Positions 23,300 through 33,795 of a DNA stretch of 64,000 nucleotides are shown piece by piece. Position 1 is the stretch's first letter, and every line of letters begins with the position of its first letter. The stretch is taken from the NCBI GenBank assembly GCA_964036045.1, contig OZ038398.1:26480109-26544108 (forward strand), in the 5' to 3' direction. This DNA comes from Eutreptiella sp. 'Long Island Sound 2002'. Its lineage: Eukaryota > Euglenozoa > Euglenophyceae > Eutreptiales > Eutreptiaceae. The notes beneath the pieces are model-generated. The model did not search any database. It saw only the letters and a program-made list of their open reading frames with translations, and had not been told where the DNA came from. Made by a program: the position numbers and the translations under genes.

Positions 23300-23838
23300 G
23301 TATCCTTTGTATCCTTTGTCGTATTGGACCCACACCCAAGAAAAGAGAGTGGGTCATGGCTACATACACCCCACCAGGACCACCAAAAAAGGGGGGTGTG
23401 AAGTGTGGGCATTTATCCTGTATTGTATCAGGACCACACTTAAAGAGTGTGGATTGCAGCAACACAATCCCTACCACGTGGGGAGCATGCCCCAAGAATA
23501 AGCGTGGCATTTTGGTCACATATCCCTTGCAAAAATGGGGCAACATACAAGAAAAAAAGCTGGACTATGGCTTTGTGTGTCACATAAGGGCCAGACCCAA
23601 AAAAAGAGCGTGAACTGTGGCTATGTATCCCCTTCTGTACCGGGGATAGATTCCAAGAAAGAGCATGGATTGTGGTTGAGTATTCTCGACATGCTTCGGA
23701 CAACACCCCCCCCAAAAAAAACGGATTGTAGCGACATATTCCCTGTCGAAAATGTCCCACCCCGCCAAAAAAAAAAACCAGGGTGGATTGTGCTCACATA
23801 CCCCTGCCTTATTGAGACAGTCCAGCATGATAGAGGTG
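23300..23838 (+). repeat. 55-bp minisatellite, forward block
   Basis: Degenerate units spaced 51-58 bp apart (anchors near 23385, 23440, 23494, 23549, 23600, 23658, 23713, 23768). The consensus is an AAGAAAGAG-like box, then GTGGATTGTGGCTACATA, then CCCCTGCC and a GGACCACACCC-like box. Poly-A runs of 7-11 bases recur at the AAGAAAGAG box. Confidence 0.65.
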
Positions 23839-23839
23839 A

Positions 23840-24470
23840 CGACAAGCTCTTTTTTGGGAGGGGTGTCGCGGTGCTACGTAGGGGAATTTTTTTCCAATGC
23901 GACAGGGGATACATGGCACACTCTTTCTTGGGTGTGTTTCCAATAAAATAGGGGATGTGTAGCCACTATTCCCACACCTTCTAGGGGTGTGGGTTCGATA
24001 TGGTAGGGACACACAACCACATCCAGCGCTCCTTTTTGGTATGTAGTATCGATATGGAAGGATATGTGGTCACAATCTATGGTATTTCTTGACGACAGCA
24101 CATGGTTGTTGGTTGTGGATAAAACGAAATCATCCACAATCTTTTTGGGGCGTGGCCTTGGCATGGCATTGGCTACGTAGCTACAATCCGTGCTCGCGGA
24201 GTGTGGCTTCAATATGGTGGTGTACACACAGCCACAACACACACTCTTCCTTGGGGTGTGGCCTTTGAAAAGCATTGGATGTGTAGCCCCAATGCTGCCT
24301 TTGACGTGTGGCCCTGATGAGGCATTTCATGTGTAGCCACGATGCATGCTCTTTCGTGGGGTGGCCCAAATATGGCAAGGCATTTGTGAGCACAATGCAC
24401 ACTATTCTCTCGGGTCCCTGATATGGCACAGAATGTGTCGCCAGATGGATTATAGCTACCTATGCCCTGC
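23840..24470 (-). repeat. 55-bp minisatellite, inverted block
   Basis: The same unit in reverse complement: CTCTTTCTTGGGTGTG, then a CAATAAAATAGGGGATGTG-like box, then GTAGCCAC. With the preceding block it forms a degenerate inverted repeat of about 0.6 kb per arm centred near 23839. Confidence 0.6.
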
Positions 24471-24479
24471 CGGAGCCAC

Positions 24480-24890
24480 ATCAGTATCGGGGCAACACCC
24501 AGCAAAGCAAGGATTGTAGCCACATATTGCCTGCCATATTGGATGGTGGCGACATATCCTCCTGTACTGCGACCATACATCCAAGGTAGAGCATTGCATG
24601 TGGCTGCACATCTCTGCACTGAAAGAGTGTGAATTGGGGCTACATATCCCCTGCCAGTTTAGGGTATATATTGTGGCTACATATCCCCTGCCGAGGCAAC
24701 AACCCAAGAAAGAGCGCAGCTTGTGGCTACATATTACCACACCACAACCGCACCAAAAGACTGTGGATTGTGGGTTCACGTACCCCATCTGAATCATTAT
24801 CCAACAAACGCCTACATTGAGGCTACATGTGCCGTAAAATGTGCATGATTGTGGCATCCTCACCACACCCTAAGAAAGAGCATTGTGGCT
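24480..24890 (+). repeat. 55-bp minisatellite, second forward block
   Basis: Units return to forward orientation (AGCAAAGCAAGGATTGTAGC, GTGGCTACATATCCCCTGCC, AAGAAAGAGCGCAGC). The block ends near an AAGAAAGAGCATTGTGGCTA unit. Confidence 0.6.
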
Positions 24891-25235
24891 ACGTGCGCTA
24901 CTCCCTCGAGCCTGCGGTGCACCTTCCGAATAACTCAGTCAGTAGAATGGATGTGTAGACAATGTTGATATTGTGACGAATTTCTTGCCACACCACCTCA
25001 GTATGTGTGTTTGCATGTGCGTTTTTTAGAGTAGAGTGGCTTAGGGGCACTTCCTTTGAATTGCCAATGCCCTTAGACATCACCCTGTCGTGCGGGGCAA
25101 TTCCATTTCTCTAGACAAAAACTCCAAACGGTTGTTGAGTGGTGGCCTTTTCTTCTTGGTCAGTTGTAGTAGTTTCGTGTGTATTCCCGGCCTATGGAAC
25201 CTCAAATGCGCGGTAGGTGCGGCACATCCCTTTGT
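24891..25235. other. Unique spacer inside the minisatellite
   Basis: About 340 bp without recognisable units or a coding frame, between two parts of the 55-bp array. It may be an insertion. Confidence 0.4.
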
Positions 25236-25820
25236 ATAACACGATGTACACCTTTCCTTGGTGTGGCCCCAATACCAGCATGGGGTTTGTATCCTGTATT
25301 TGCACCCTTTTCTTGGGTGTGCCCAAAATCGGGGCCAACCCCCCAGTGGCACACACCCAAACCAAAAGCAGTGGAGTGTGGCCTGGTGTCCCCACCCATG
25401 TGGGGGCCATACCCCAAGAATGTCCATCATGGCTAAATATCTCATGCCACACCAGGTTCATGGCTCAAGAAATAGCATGAGGGATTGCGGCTACATACTT
25501 TGCCAGATCGCACCCACAGCCCCAAAAAGAGAGTGGAAAAGGCTAGATACTCCCTCCCCGTGAGGACATTCCCCAGGAAAGTGTGAGCATTGAGGGTACA
25601 TGCAACCCAACACCCAATAAAAGAGCATGAAGTGTGGCTGCAAATGTGTGGTTGCAAATCCCCGACCACCCAAAGAGCCCTAATTGCGGTAATGCATCGC
25701 TTATCCTGCCTTATTACATTGCCTCAGAACTATGGCCCCCCAAAAAGGCGACATATCACAACCGCCGGTGGAGTGGATTGTTGCTGTGTATCCCTTGCAT
25801 GGATTGTGGTTGCATATTCC
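25236..25820. repeat. 55-bp minisatellite, mixed-orientation end
   Basis: Reverse units (CCTTTCCTTGGTGTGGCCCC, CTTTTCTTGGGTGTGCCC) at about 25250-25335 are followed by forward units (GTGTGGCCTGGTGTCC, CCCAAGAATGTCCATCATGG, GATTGCGGCTACATA) to about 25820. So the array changes direction at least four times over 2.5 kb. Confidence 0.55.
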
Positions 25821-28631
25821 AATATCAAAAAAAAATTTAATCCGAGCAATTCGTTTCCGTTGGATTCCAGGCACACTTTTCTGTGACCCCCAGCACTACA
25901 AAATAAGTGTAATGGGTGTCTTGGCCTAGAAACAGCCCGTGCTTCTCCTTTCACCGTTGCCCCTGCCCCAACACAACAGGAATGCAAAATACAAAACCTT
26001 GGCAATTGCCACACCATCGTGTGTCAAGGAGCATACTTGGTCTCCTGTGGCTCTGACACACGGGGTGCACAGTGCCGGCGATGCGACCTATCCTTGAAAT
26101 TGTCGTGTGCTGCAGTTAGATTTGGATCTGGCATGGATTGCACACGCCTGCCGGAGGTTGGGGAACCGATGGACGAAAACTGGCTGCATGGTCTTCTACC
26201 ACGAGGTGCTGAATCCTGTGGGATGAAGGACGACAAATCGCATGATGTGCTTGGTCATGGTCTGTGCCGGTGTCCTAAAATCCACATAAGTGGTGTCCTA
26301 AAATCCACATAAGTGCGCTTTTCTGGAGGGAGGTCCGAGTAACTACCGACGATGGAGCAACAAAGCAATGACTTGTTCCATGCACACACAACGCAAAGTA
26401 AAGGGAGGAACAATGGTTTGCCCATTCCCCTAGCCAGGTTGCAAGGAGGGTCGCGAGGTGCATTGCGGTTAGTCGAACATGCAAAAAGTAGTGCAAAGAA
26501 GTTGACTGCACGGGAAGATCCGCCACACAATAACGGCAACGGAACGGCACAGCTTGGAGGGGCGTCAGAGAAGGGAAGATAACCGGCGGAGAGGTTGAAA
26601 GGGAAAGCAAAGGAAGGCGGCCAACGAGGGAGGTGAGAGGAGGAACGGAGGAGAAAAAGAGAGGGGGGGCGAAAGTGGTGGGCAATGGTGGGCAAAGATA
26701 CCCAAGGAAATCGTTCCACCTAGAGCTGAAGTCACCCCATGCATTGCCCTAATCCCCTTTTCCCCTCCCACGGAAGAAGGGGGTTGTATTTAAGATACCT
26801 TGATCGAAGCCTCCATGATAAAGCCTCAATTGTAGGCGTGCCACAATGCAAAACGAGAGTTGGGGAGCCCGTTCATGAAGCCACCGTGACAAAGCCCCAA
26901 CCGCTAACTTCATGACTTTGGATGGTGAGGGCGCCACCTTGTTTTGGGGGTTTGCCGCGTGGAGCCGAAGTCACCCCATGCATCCCCTCCCCCGGCCTTT
27001 CCCCCCAACCCTGCCAACCCCACCGCTCAGTATCAAGCAAATCCAACATCCACATCTCCGAATGCACTCCGTTGTTGGGTGTGTACATCTATAAATGTGT
27101 TAGGGGGCGCATCCAAGCAATCACACACCTTGCGAGTTTGAAGGCCTGCCAGGCCGTGTTCACCACCACACAGGGCCTTGCCGTGGCAACCTCCCTCATT
27201 TCCCAACGCCACCGTTGCCGCGTATTGCGGCACCGGTTTGCGACCAACGTGCAACCGCCCCTAAGATAGAATGGATAGCGCAACAAAGGGTGTCATTGCG
27301 TCCCACAGGTCCCACATGCATATGAGCAATTGGGGCTTGGGGGCTTGGTCTTGCTTGGGTCGGTCAAAGACGTGAAAGCTACGCTAAACGGCGAGTGATT
27401 GTGATGCCTGATAGAGGGGTTTTGTCGCGGAGGTTGGAGCTATCATCATAGGAAGTTCAAAATACTTTTAAATTATGGTGGCTTGTCGGGTCAACCTTGT
27501 AGTTTATGGTGCGTTTGGATCTTGAACAATTGATCTTCAACTAATATTATGCCAAAAATTGGAGCAACGCAAGAGACAATCGATCCGCTTCATGAGGTCA
27601 TGGGGCAAGGGAGCACCGAAATGTTCTCCTTGCCGTGGACGCCGACGGCGACGTAGTTCAAACCGGTTTGCGACGCAAAATGTTTCCTTCCTTGCCTGCA
27701 CATGAGGTGGGCTGCATGGCACATATTGCAAGTGTGAAGTTCACCCCGAAGGCTTGCACACGAACCACGGTGTTTATGCACATGAGGTGTGCGGCAATGG
27801 TACAAGAGTAGCACACGAGTCCCCCCGAGAATTGCCGAGAGCCCCATCCGTATCACTCTTCAAGCGCAACCATGGCCAACCCCCAAAACCGCATCGTGGG
27901 GTGTAGGGTGTAGGGTGCCTCGTGAGGACACGTGCAGTGCCTTCGGCACACGGACTAACAGCTCACGTGGTTTTCGACTGGGCCACCGAAATGCGGGCGA
28001 CGAAAAGCACAAGGCAACGGGCTCCGACAAACATGCTGGTGGTCACGTTGTCAGCAAGGGGACTCGGGTTTTACACACAAACCAAACAAACAGACTAAGC
28101 AATGCCAAAATATGACACTTTTCCCACTTGCAGCAATCGAACATTTTGATTCGATCCTGCGGCTCACCATGCAATTCGCATACTTGTGGGATGACTTGTG
28201 TACATTAGTATCGGCGCCATGAGTTGTCCGGTGTGGCTGGCTTGGATTTCCGTGGCTCTCCATAACTTGGCTTTCCGCGGTGGTTGCTTGAGAATGCCAA
28301 AGTGACGGATTACGAATGCAAATTGATCACCAGCGGATGCATGTTTCATGTTCGACGGTCTTGTGTCACAGAAAATAAAAATTGTGCCTTCCCCTACTTG
28401 GTTGGACACTTTCCGTGGCAAATGCAACACGGTGCATCGGAACTTGCGAGGACATGCAGCGAATATGAGGCTCTGAGTCCTATCGTTTGGCCCTTCGGTG
28501 GGGTGCACATCCTCGAACAAGGAGGGGGTCACCTGAGGCACAAGTATTTGGTGTGAACTTCGGGTGTAAGATGATGCTATCGTTGGATTGAGCGTTGGGG
28601 TCCATAATCTATTAGCAAAGCAAAACGACCT
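25821..28631. other. Coding-like patches, none assignable
   Basis: Several 70-110 codon frames have ordinary protein composition but overlap good frames on the other strand, so neither strand can be preferred. Examples are 26019-26312 plus, 27089-27286 minus and 28284-28556 plus against 28164-28541 minus. No conserved domain is visible. These could be old transposon debris. Confidence 0.3.
26269..26314. repeat. Perfect 23-bp tandem duplication
   Basis: 26269-26291 and 26292-26314 are identical copies starting GGTGTCCTAAAATCC. A small recent slippage or repair event. Confidence 0.85.
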
Positions 28632-28913
28632 GTGTTTCTCAAATTGGAAGTCGGCGTTTCCCCTGTCCTCATCAATTTATTTCGTTTCCGCAATAAAATT
28701 TTTAAAATTGAAAGCAAGCCTCCAAATACTGAGAGAGTGGCATTCCAGAAAATGCCTGGGAAGCGGAAATCGGTGGGGCAGCTGCCTGCGCAGCCAGAGC
28801 ACGTCGCCGCTCCATCCCCACCCTACGATCTCAAAAATCGAAAAAGCCCGAAAAAACTGAAGAGTTTTTCAACTTCCAACTTTGTTTGGCGTTTTTTCGC
28901 CCTAGAATCCTAA
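28632..28913 (+). CDS. ORF running from unique sequence into the satellite
   Basis: A forward frame with an internal ATG at 28752 reads MPGKRKSVGQLPAQPEHV in unique sequence and then continues into the first 89-bp satellite monomer (KNRKSPKKLKSFSTSN) to a TAA inside the monomer. The part outside the repeat looks protein-like; the rest is satellite. It could be a fragment of an exon from which the satellite monomer was copied, or chance. Not recognised. Confidence 0.2.
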   Translation: MFLKLEVGVSPVLINLFRFRNKIFKIESKPPNTERVAFQKMPGKRKSVGQLPAQPEHVAAPSPPYDLKNRKSPKKLKSFSTSNFVWRFFALES

Positions 28914-31421
28914 CGAGTCTCGAAAATCGAAAAAGCGCGAAAAAACTGAAGAGTTTTTCAACTTTCAACTTTGTTTGGCGTTTTTTCGCCCTAGAATCCT
29001 AGCGAGTCTCGAAAATCGAAAAAGCGCGAAAAAACTGAAGAGTTTTTCAACTTCCAACTTTGTTTGGCGTTTTTTCGCCCTAGAATCCTAGCGAGTCTCG
29101 AAAAGTGAAAAAGCGCCAAAAAACTGAAGAGTTTTTCAACTTCCAAATTTGTTTGGCGTTTTTTCGCCGTAGAATCCTAACGAGTCTCAAAAATCGAAAA
29201 AGCGCGAAAAAACTGAAGAGTTTTTCAACTTCCAACTTTGTTTGGCGTTTTTTCGCCCTAGAATCCTAGCGAGTCTCGAAAATCGAAAAAGCGCGAAAAA
29301 ACTGAAGAGTTTTTCAACTTCCAACTTTGTTGGGCGTTTTTTCGCCCTAGAATCCTAACGAGTCTCAAAAATCGAAAAAGCGCGAAAAAACTGAAGAGTT
29401 TTTCAACTTCCAACTTTGTTTGGCGTTTTTTCGCACCAGAATCCTAACGAGTCTCGAAAATCGAAAAAGCGCGAAAAAACTGAAGAGTTTTTCAACTTCC
29501 AACTTTGTTTGGCGTTTTTTCGCCCTAGAATCCTAACGAGTCTCAAAAATCGAAAAAGCGCGAAAAAACTGAAGAGTTTTTCAACTTCCAACTTTGTTTG
29601 GCGTTTTTTCGCCCTAGAATCCTGACGAGTCTCGAAAATCGAAAAAGCGCGAAAAAACTGAAGAGTTTTTCAACTTCCAACTTTGTTTGGCGTTTTTTCG
29701 CCCCAGAATCCTAACGAGTCTCAAAAATCGAAAAAGCGCGAAAAAAATGAAGAGTTTTTCAACTTCCAACTTTGTTTGGCGTTTTTTCGCACCAGAATCC
29801 TAACGAGTCTCGAAAATCGAAAAAGCGCGAAAAAACTGAAGAGTTTTTCAACTTCCAACTTTGTTTGGCGTTTTTTCGCCGTAGAATCCTAACGAGTCTC
29901 AAAAATCGAAAAAGCGCGAAAAAACTGAAGAGTTTTTCAACTTCCAACTTTGGTTGGCGTTTTTTCGCCCTAGAATCCTAACGAGTCTCGAAAATCGAAA
30001 AAGCGCGAAAAAACTGAAGAGTTTTTCAACTTCCAACTTTGTTTGGCGTTTTTTCACCCTAGAATCCTAACGAGTCTCGAAAATCGAAAAAGCCCGAAAA
30101 AACTGAAGAGTTTTTCAACTTCCAACTTTGTTTGGCGTTTTTTCGCCCTAGAATCCTAACGAGTCTCGAAAATCGAAAAAGCGCAAAAAAAATGAAGAGT
30201 TTTTCAACTTCTAAATTTGTTTGGCGTTTTTTCGCCCCAGAATCCTAACGAGTCTCAAAAATCGAAAAAGCGCGAAAAAACTGAAGAGTTTTTCAACTTC
30301 CAACTTTGTTTGGCGTTTTTTCGCACCAAAATCCTAACGAGTCTCGAAAACTGAAAAAGCGCCAAAAAACTGAAGAGTTTTTCAACTTCCAACTTTGTTT
30401 GGCGTTTTTTCGCCCTAGAATCCTAACGAGTCTCAAAAATCGAAAAAGCGCGAAAAAACTGAAGAGTTTTTCAACTTCCAACTTTGTTTGGCGTTTTTTC
30501 GCCCTAGAATCCTAACGAGTCTCGAAAATCGAAAAAGCGCGAATTCCAACTTTGTTTGGCGTTTTTTCGCCCTAGAATCCTAACGAGTCTCGAAAATCGA
30601 AAAAGCGCGAAAAAACTGAAGAGTTTTTCAACTTCCAACTTTGTTTGGCGTTTTTTCGCCCTAGAATCCTAACGAGTCTCAAAAATCGAAAAAGCGCGAA
30701 AAAACTGAAGAGTTTTTCAACTTCCAACTTTGTTTGGCGTTTTTTCGCCCTAGAATCCTAACGAGTCTCGAAAATCGAAAAAGCGCGAAAAAACTGAAGA
30801 GTTTTTCAACTTCCAACTTTGGTTGGCGTTTTTTCGCCCTAGAATCCTAGCGAGTCTCGAAAAATGAAAAAGCGCGAAAAAACTGAAGAGTTTTTCAACT
30901 TCCAACTTTGTTTGGCGTTTTTTCGCCCTAGAATCCTAACGAGTCTCGAAAATCGAAAAAGCGCGAAAAAACTGAAGAGTTTTTCAACTTCCAACTTTGT
31001 TTGGCGTTTTTTCGCCCTAGAATCCTAACGAGTCTCAAAAATCGAAAAAGCGCGAAAAAACTGAAGAGTTTTTCAACTTCCAACTTTGTTTGGCGTTTTT
31101 TCGCCCTAGAATCCTAACGAGTCTCGAAAATCGAAAAAGCGCGAAAAAACTGAAGAGTTTTTCAACTTCCAACTTTGGTTGGCGTTTTTTCGCCCTAGAA
31201 TCCTAACGAGTCTCGAAAATCGAAAAAGCGCGAAAAAACTGAAGAGTTTTTCAACTTCCAACTTTGTTTGGCGTTTTTTCGCCCTAGAATCCTAACGAGT
31301 CTCGAAAAGTGAAAAAGCGCGAAAAAACTGAAGAGTTTTTCAACTTCCAACTTTGTTTGGCGTTTTTTCGCCCTAGAATCCTAACGAGTCTCGAAAATCG
31401 AAAAAGCGCCAAAAAACTGAA
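28836..31421. repeat. 89-bp satellite array, about 29-30 monomers
   Basis: Head-to-tail monomers of 89 bp containing CGAAAAAGCGCGAAAAAACT, then GAAGAGTTTTTCAACTTCC, then GGCGTTTTTTCGCCC and AATCCTAACGAGTCTC. Each has a small inverted repeat GGCG-T6-CGCC. Variants alternate at the CTC-G/A-AAAATCG junction and at CCCTAG/CCCCAG/CACCAG. The three-monomer order (G, A, G with GGTTGG) at about 30590-30830 recurs at about 30945-31190, a 356-bp higher-order unit. One monomer near 30541 lacks about 21 bp. The right edge breaks mid-monomer at 31421. AT-richer than its flanks. Confidence 0.95.
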
Positions 31422-32689
31422 CCCCACCACCTGCTCGGACATAAAGTTGATTCGGGTTTCTGCACGATACGTGCAATATGATTATTAATAATTATGTAGA
31501 TAATTTAATGCAGATCGATCAATGCCAAATTTCTAGCACTTTCGAGGCCTTGATGGATTTCCCAATTTACAGGGTTGTCGAATCTCGAATTTTTGTGTAG
31601 ATTGTGTCAATGACTGTTGGTTGTTTGCGAGTGTTTGTGGCACCCTTCGGGATTGCCATCCGATTTTGCCCGAAAAACCACCCCTAACACTAGGGAAGTG
31701 TGAAGAGGTCGCATTTTTATCATCCCGTAGGTCCCTTGGGCCATCCGCATCATCTCTTCACACTTAGACTTTTTGTTTGGGATTCCTTGATTTGGTGGGG
31801 TAGTGCCCCCCCTTCCTCCCTCTATTTGCTTACTAAAGGGAGTGTGACGTAGCAACAAGATAAGAAGGCCCGAGACAGCTACCTTGCCGTGCCACTTCCT
31901 CCCTTATCACCTGCGTGGTAGGCTTACAGTGAGTCTGCCGACGGGGGGTTAGGCAGCTCTTTGCCAGGCTGCAACTCACAAGGCAACACGTTTTAACAAG
32001 GAAAATCAGCTGTACGGCCAAGGCACGTTGTCACACACAAATACCAAGTGCCACACACGGAAAGGATTTCACCTCTTATCAAGTTTATTGCAGACTTCAA
32101 GGTCGTAAGGCATGGTTGGGTTGTAGACTGTTGGACACAACTCCATCACCAGCGTGAAGTGCTATGGTGGCCCATGGTGCCACCACTTAGAAGTGCCGTG
32201 CTTTGTGTGGTTCGTAGCAACGACTATCACATGAGTTTAGGAGCCTTTTTGGAAGGCATCCGCCAAATAAGTAAAGCGTGTTGATAATTTCAATTTGTGC
32301 CAAAGGAGGTCAAATTAGGGGTGATTGCGCTTTGAGCTCCATGGCAAACATGGCTCAAATCGATCCCCCCTTCAACGAAAGGGTGTATCCACACTTCTTG
32401 ACGCCCCCATTCCTGCAATGTGCTCCCGAGCAAAGGGATGCTGCGAGGCCCGAAATAGGGAGAAATTGCCACCTGCAAGCTTCGCTAGGTTTCGGGAGGC
32501 TATGTAGCCGAGATTCTCAAAAGTAGGTGATGCCTTTGTGTACACAAGTCAACAGAGTGGGAAAATCCACACGCTTAACGCTACCATAAGCCCGCCAAGT
32601 GCGCGCGAAGTTTCCGCATGGGTGGTTTCTACCCTGTGAGTCAAGTGACCGCTTTGCATGCAGGCAAAGCCAAGGGCAATTGGCACGGC
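31422..32689. other. No supported gene
   Basis: The right flank of the satellite. Frames are short and there is no repeat beyond single words. Confidence 0.45.
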
Positions 32690-32792
32690 GGCGGGGTATT
32701 TTTCATGTCTGTGTTGGGCCTCCGTTATCACAACACAAGAGGGGGTGGGGCGTATTTTTCACCGCTTGTGTTGGGACAATGTTAACACGTCC
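32690..32792 (+). repeat. Direct repeat flanking the pentanucleotide arrays, copy 1
   Basis: The GGTATTTTTCATGTCTGTG...TTGGGACAATGTTAACACG stretch matches 33695-33795 in order (TATTTTTC, CTGTGT-GGGCCT, ACACAA, GTGTTGG, ATGTTARCACG). The copies are about 1 kb apart in the same orientation. Confidence 0.5.
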
Positions 32793-32802
32793 AATCATGT
32801 CA

Positions 32803-32889
32803 TGTTGTGTTGTGCTGTGTTGTGTCGTGTTGTGTTGTGTTGTGTTATTCCTTGTTTTGTTTTGTTTCGTTGTGTTGTGTTGTGTTGTC
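32803..32889. repeat. (TGTTG)n pentanucleotide array
   Basis: Imperfect repeats of GTGTT/TGTTG over about 87 bp. Confidence 0.8.
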
Positions 32890-33203
32890 TCTGCACACCC
32901 ATTATTGTAGCTTGGTGTGGTCCACCAACGGGTGGGCCCATTGATTGCCTACTAGCGCACTGGGCGCTAGGCATGTCTATATGATTTGCATGAATGTTGA
33001 ATGTACAGGGTCTTGGTAATGTCAGTAGGGTACAAGAATGTGGCAAGACAATAGAAACCACAACGTGTATATACACATGTGTAGGATAGCTAGGCAAATT
33101 AAACATTGCTGTGCAAGAACGATTTGCTCACCTACTTCATGCACTTCTAAGTAATGGCCGTTTGAAAACGCTGTCTTTGCTTTGTGCTCTTGTTTGTTGT
33201 CGC

Positions 33204-33340
33204 TGTGGTGTGGTGTGGGGTGGTGTGGGGTGGTGTGGGGTGTTGTATCGTGTTTTGTTGTGTTGTGTTGTGTTGTGTTGTGTCGTGTGTTGTCCGATTG
33301 TGTTTTGTTGTGTCGTGCTTTGTTTTGTTGTGTTGTGTTT
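33204..33340. repeat. (TGTTG)n and (GTGGTGTGGG)n array
   Basis: The array begins with GTGGTGTGGG units and changes to TGTTG units. With the complementary array at 33541-33649 it forms inverted arms about 200-300 bp apart. Confidence 0.8.
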
Positions 33341-33540
33341 CTCTTTTTCTGTCTCTTTCTCCTTTCTTTTTTGGGGTGGCATTCCACTTTGAGCGCGTTG
33401 CCCGTGACCGAAAGTCCGCCCACTGTCAGTCCATGTGTTCTGGGGCAGCTTGCCTGCTGGCATACATGCCAGCCTTCGCCTGCTCATGGAAACTAGTGGG
33501 AGTCCATTCCCTGTTGTGGCTTGCTAGAACGGCATGGAAC

Positions 33541-33649
33541 ACCACACCACACCACACCACACAACACGACACAACACAACACAACACAACACAACACAAC
33601 ATAGCACAGCACAACACACACAACACAGCACAGCACAACACAACACAAC
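33541..33649. repeat. (CAACA)n pentanucleotide array, complementary to the upstream arrays
   Basis: ACCAC and ACAAC units over about 110 bp are the reverse complement of the 33204-33340 units, in mirrored order (CCACA units first, then CAACA). Confidence 0.8.
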
Positions 33650-33694
33650 GCGAAATCTCCCTCTTCTTGTGTTGCCATGGTGGCAAGAGGGGGG

Positions 33695-33795
33695 GGGGTA
33701 TTTTTCGCCTCTGTGTGGGGCCTGTATTAACACAACGCAGGAGGAGGAGGGGGAACACGTTTCACCTACGTGTTGGCCGGCTATGTTAGCACGCC
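33695..33795 (+). repeat. Direct repeat flanking the pentanucleotide arrays, copy 2
   Basis: Partner of 32690-32792. The copies bracket all three pentanucleotide arrays, so the 1-kb interval may be a duplicated unit. A 10-base G run overlaps its left edge (33689-33698). Confidence 0.5.

Noticed and set aside
23300-24890. CRISPR-like repeat/spacer array
   Set aside because: Units are degenerate along their whole length and switch orientation. There is no constant repeat with unrelated spacers.
28836-31421. CRISPR array
   Set aside because: Adjacent monomers are near-identical over all 89 bp with no unique spacers, there are no cas genes, and the context is eukaryotic. It is a satellite.
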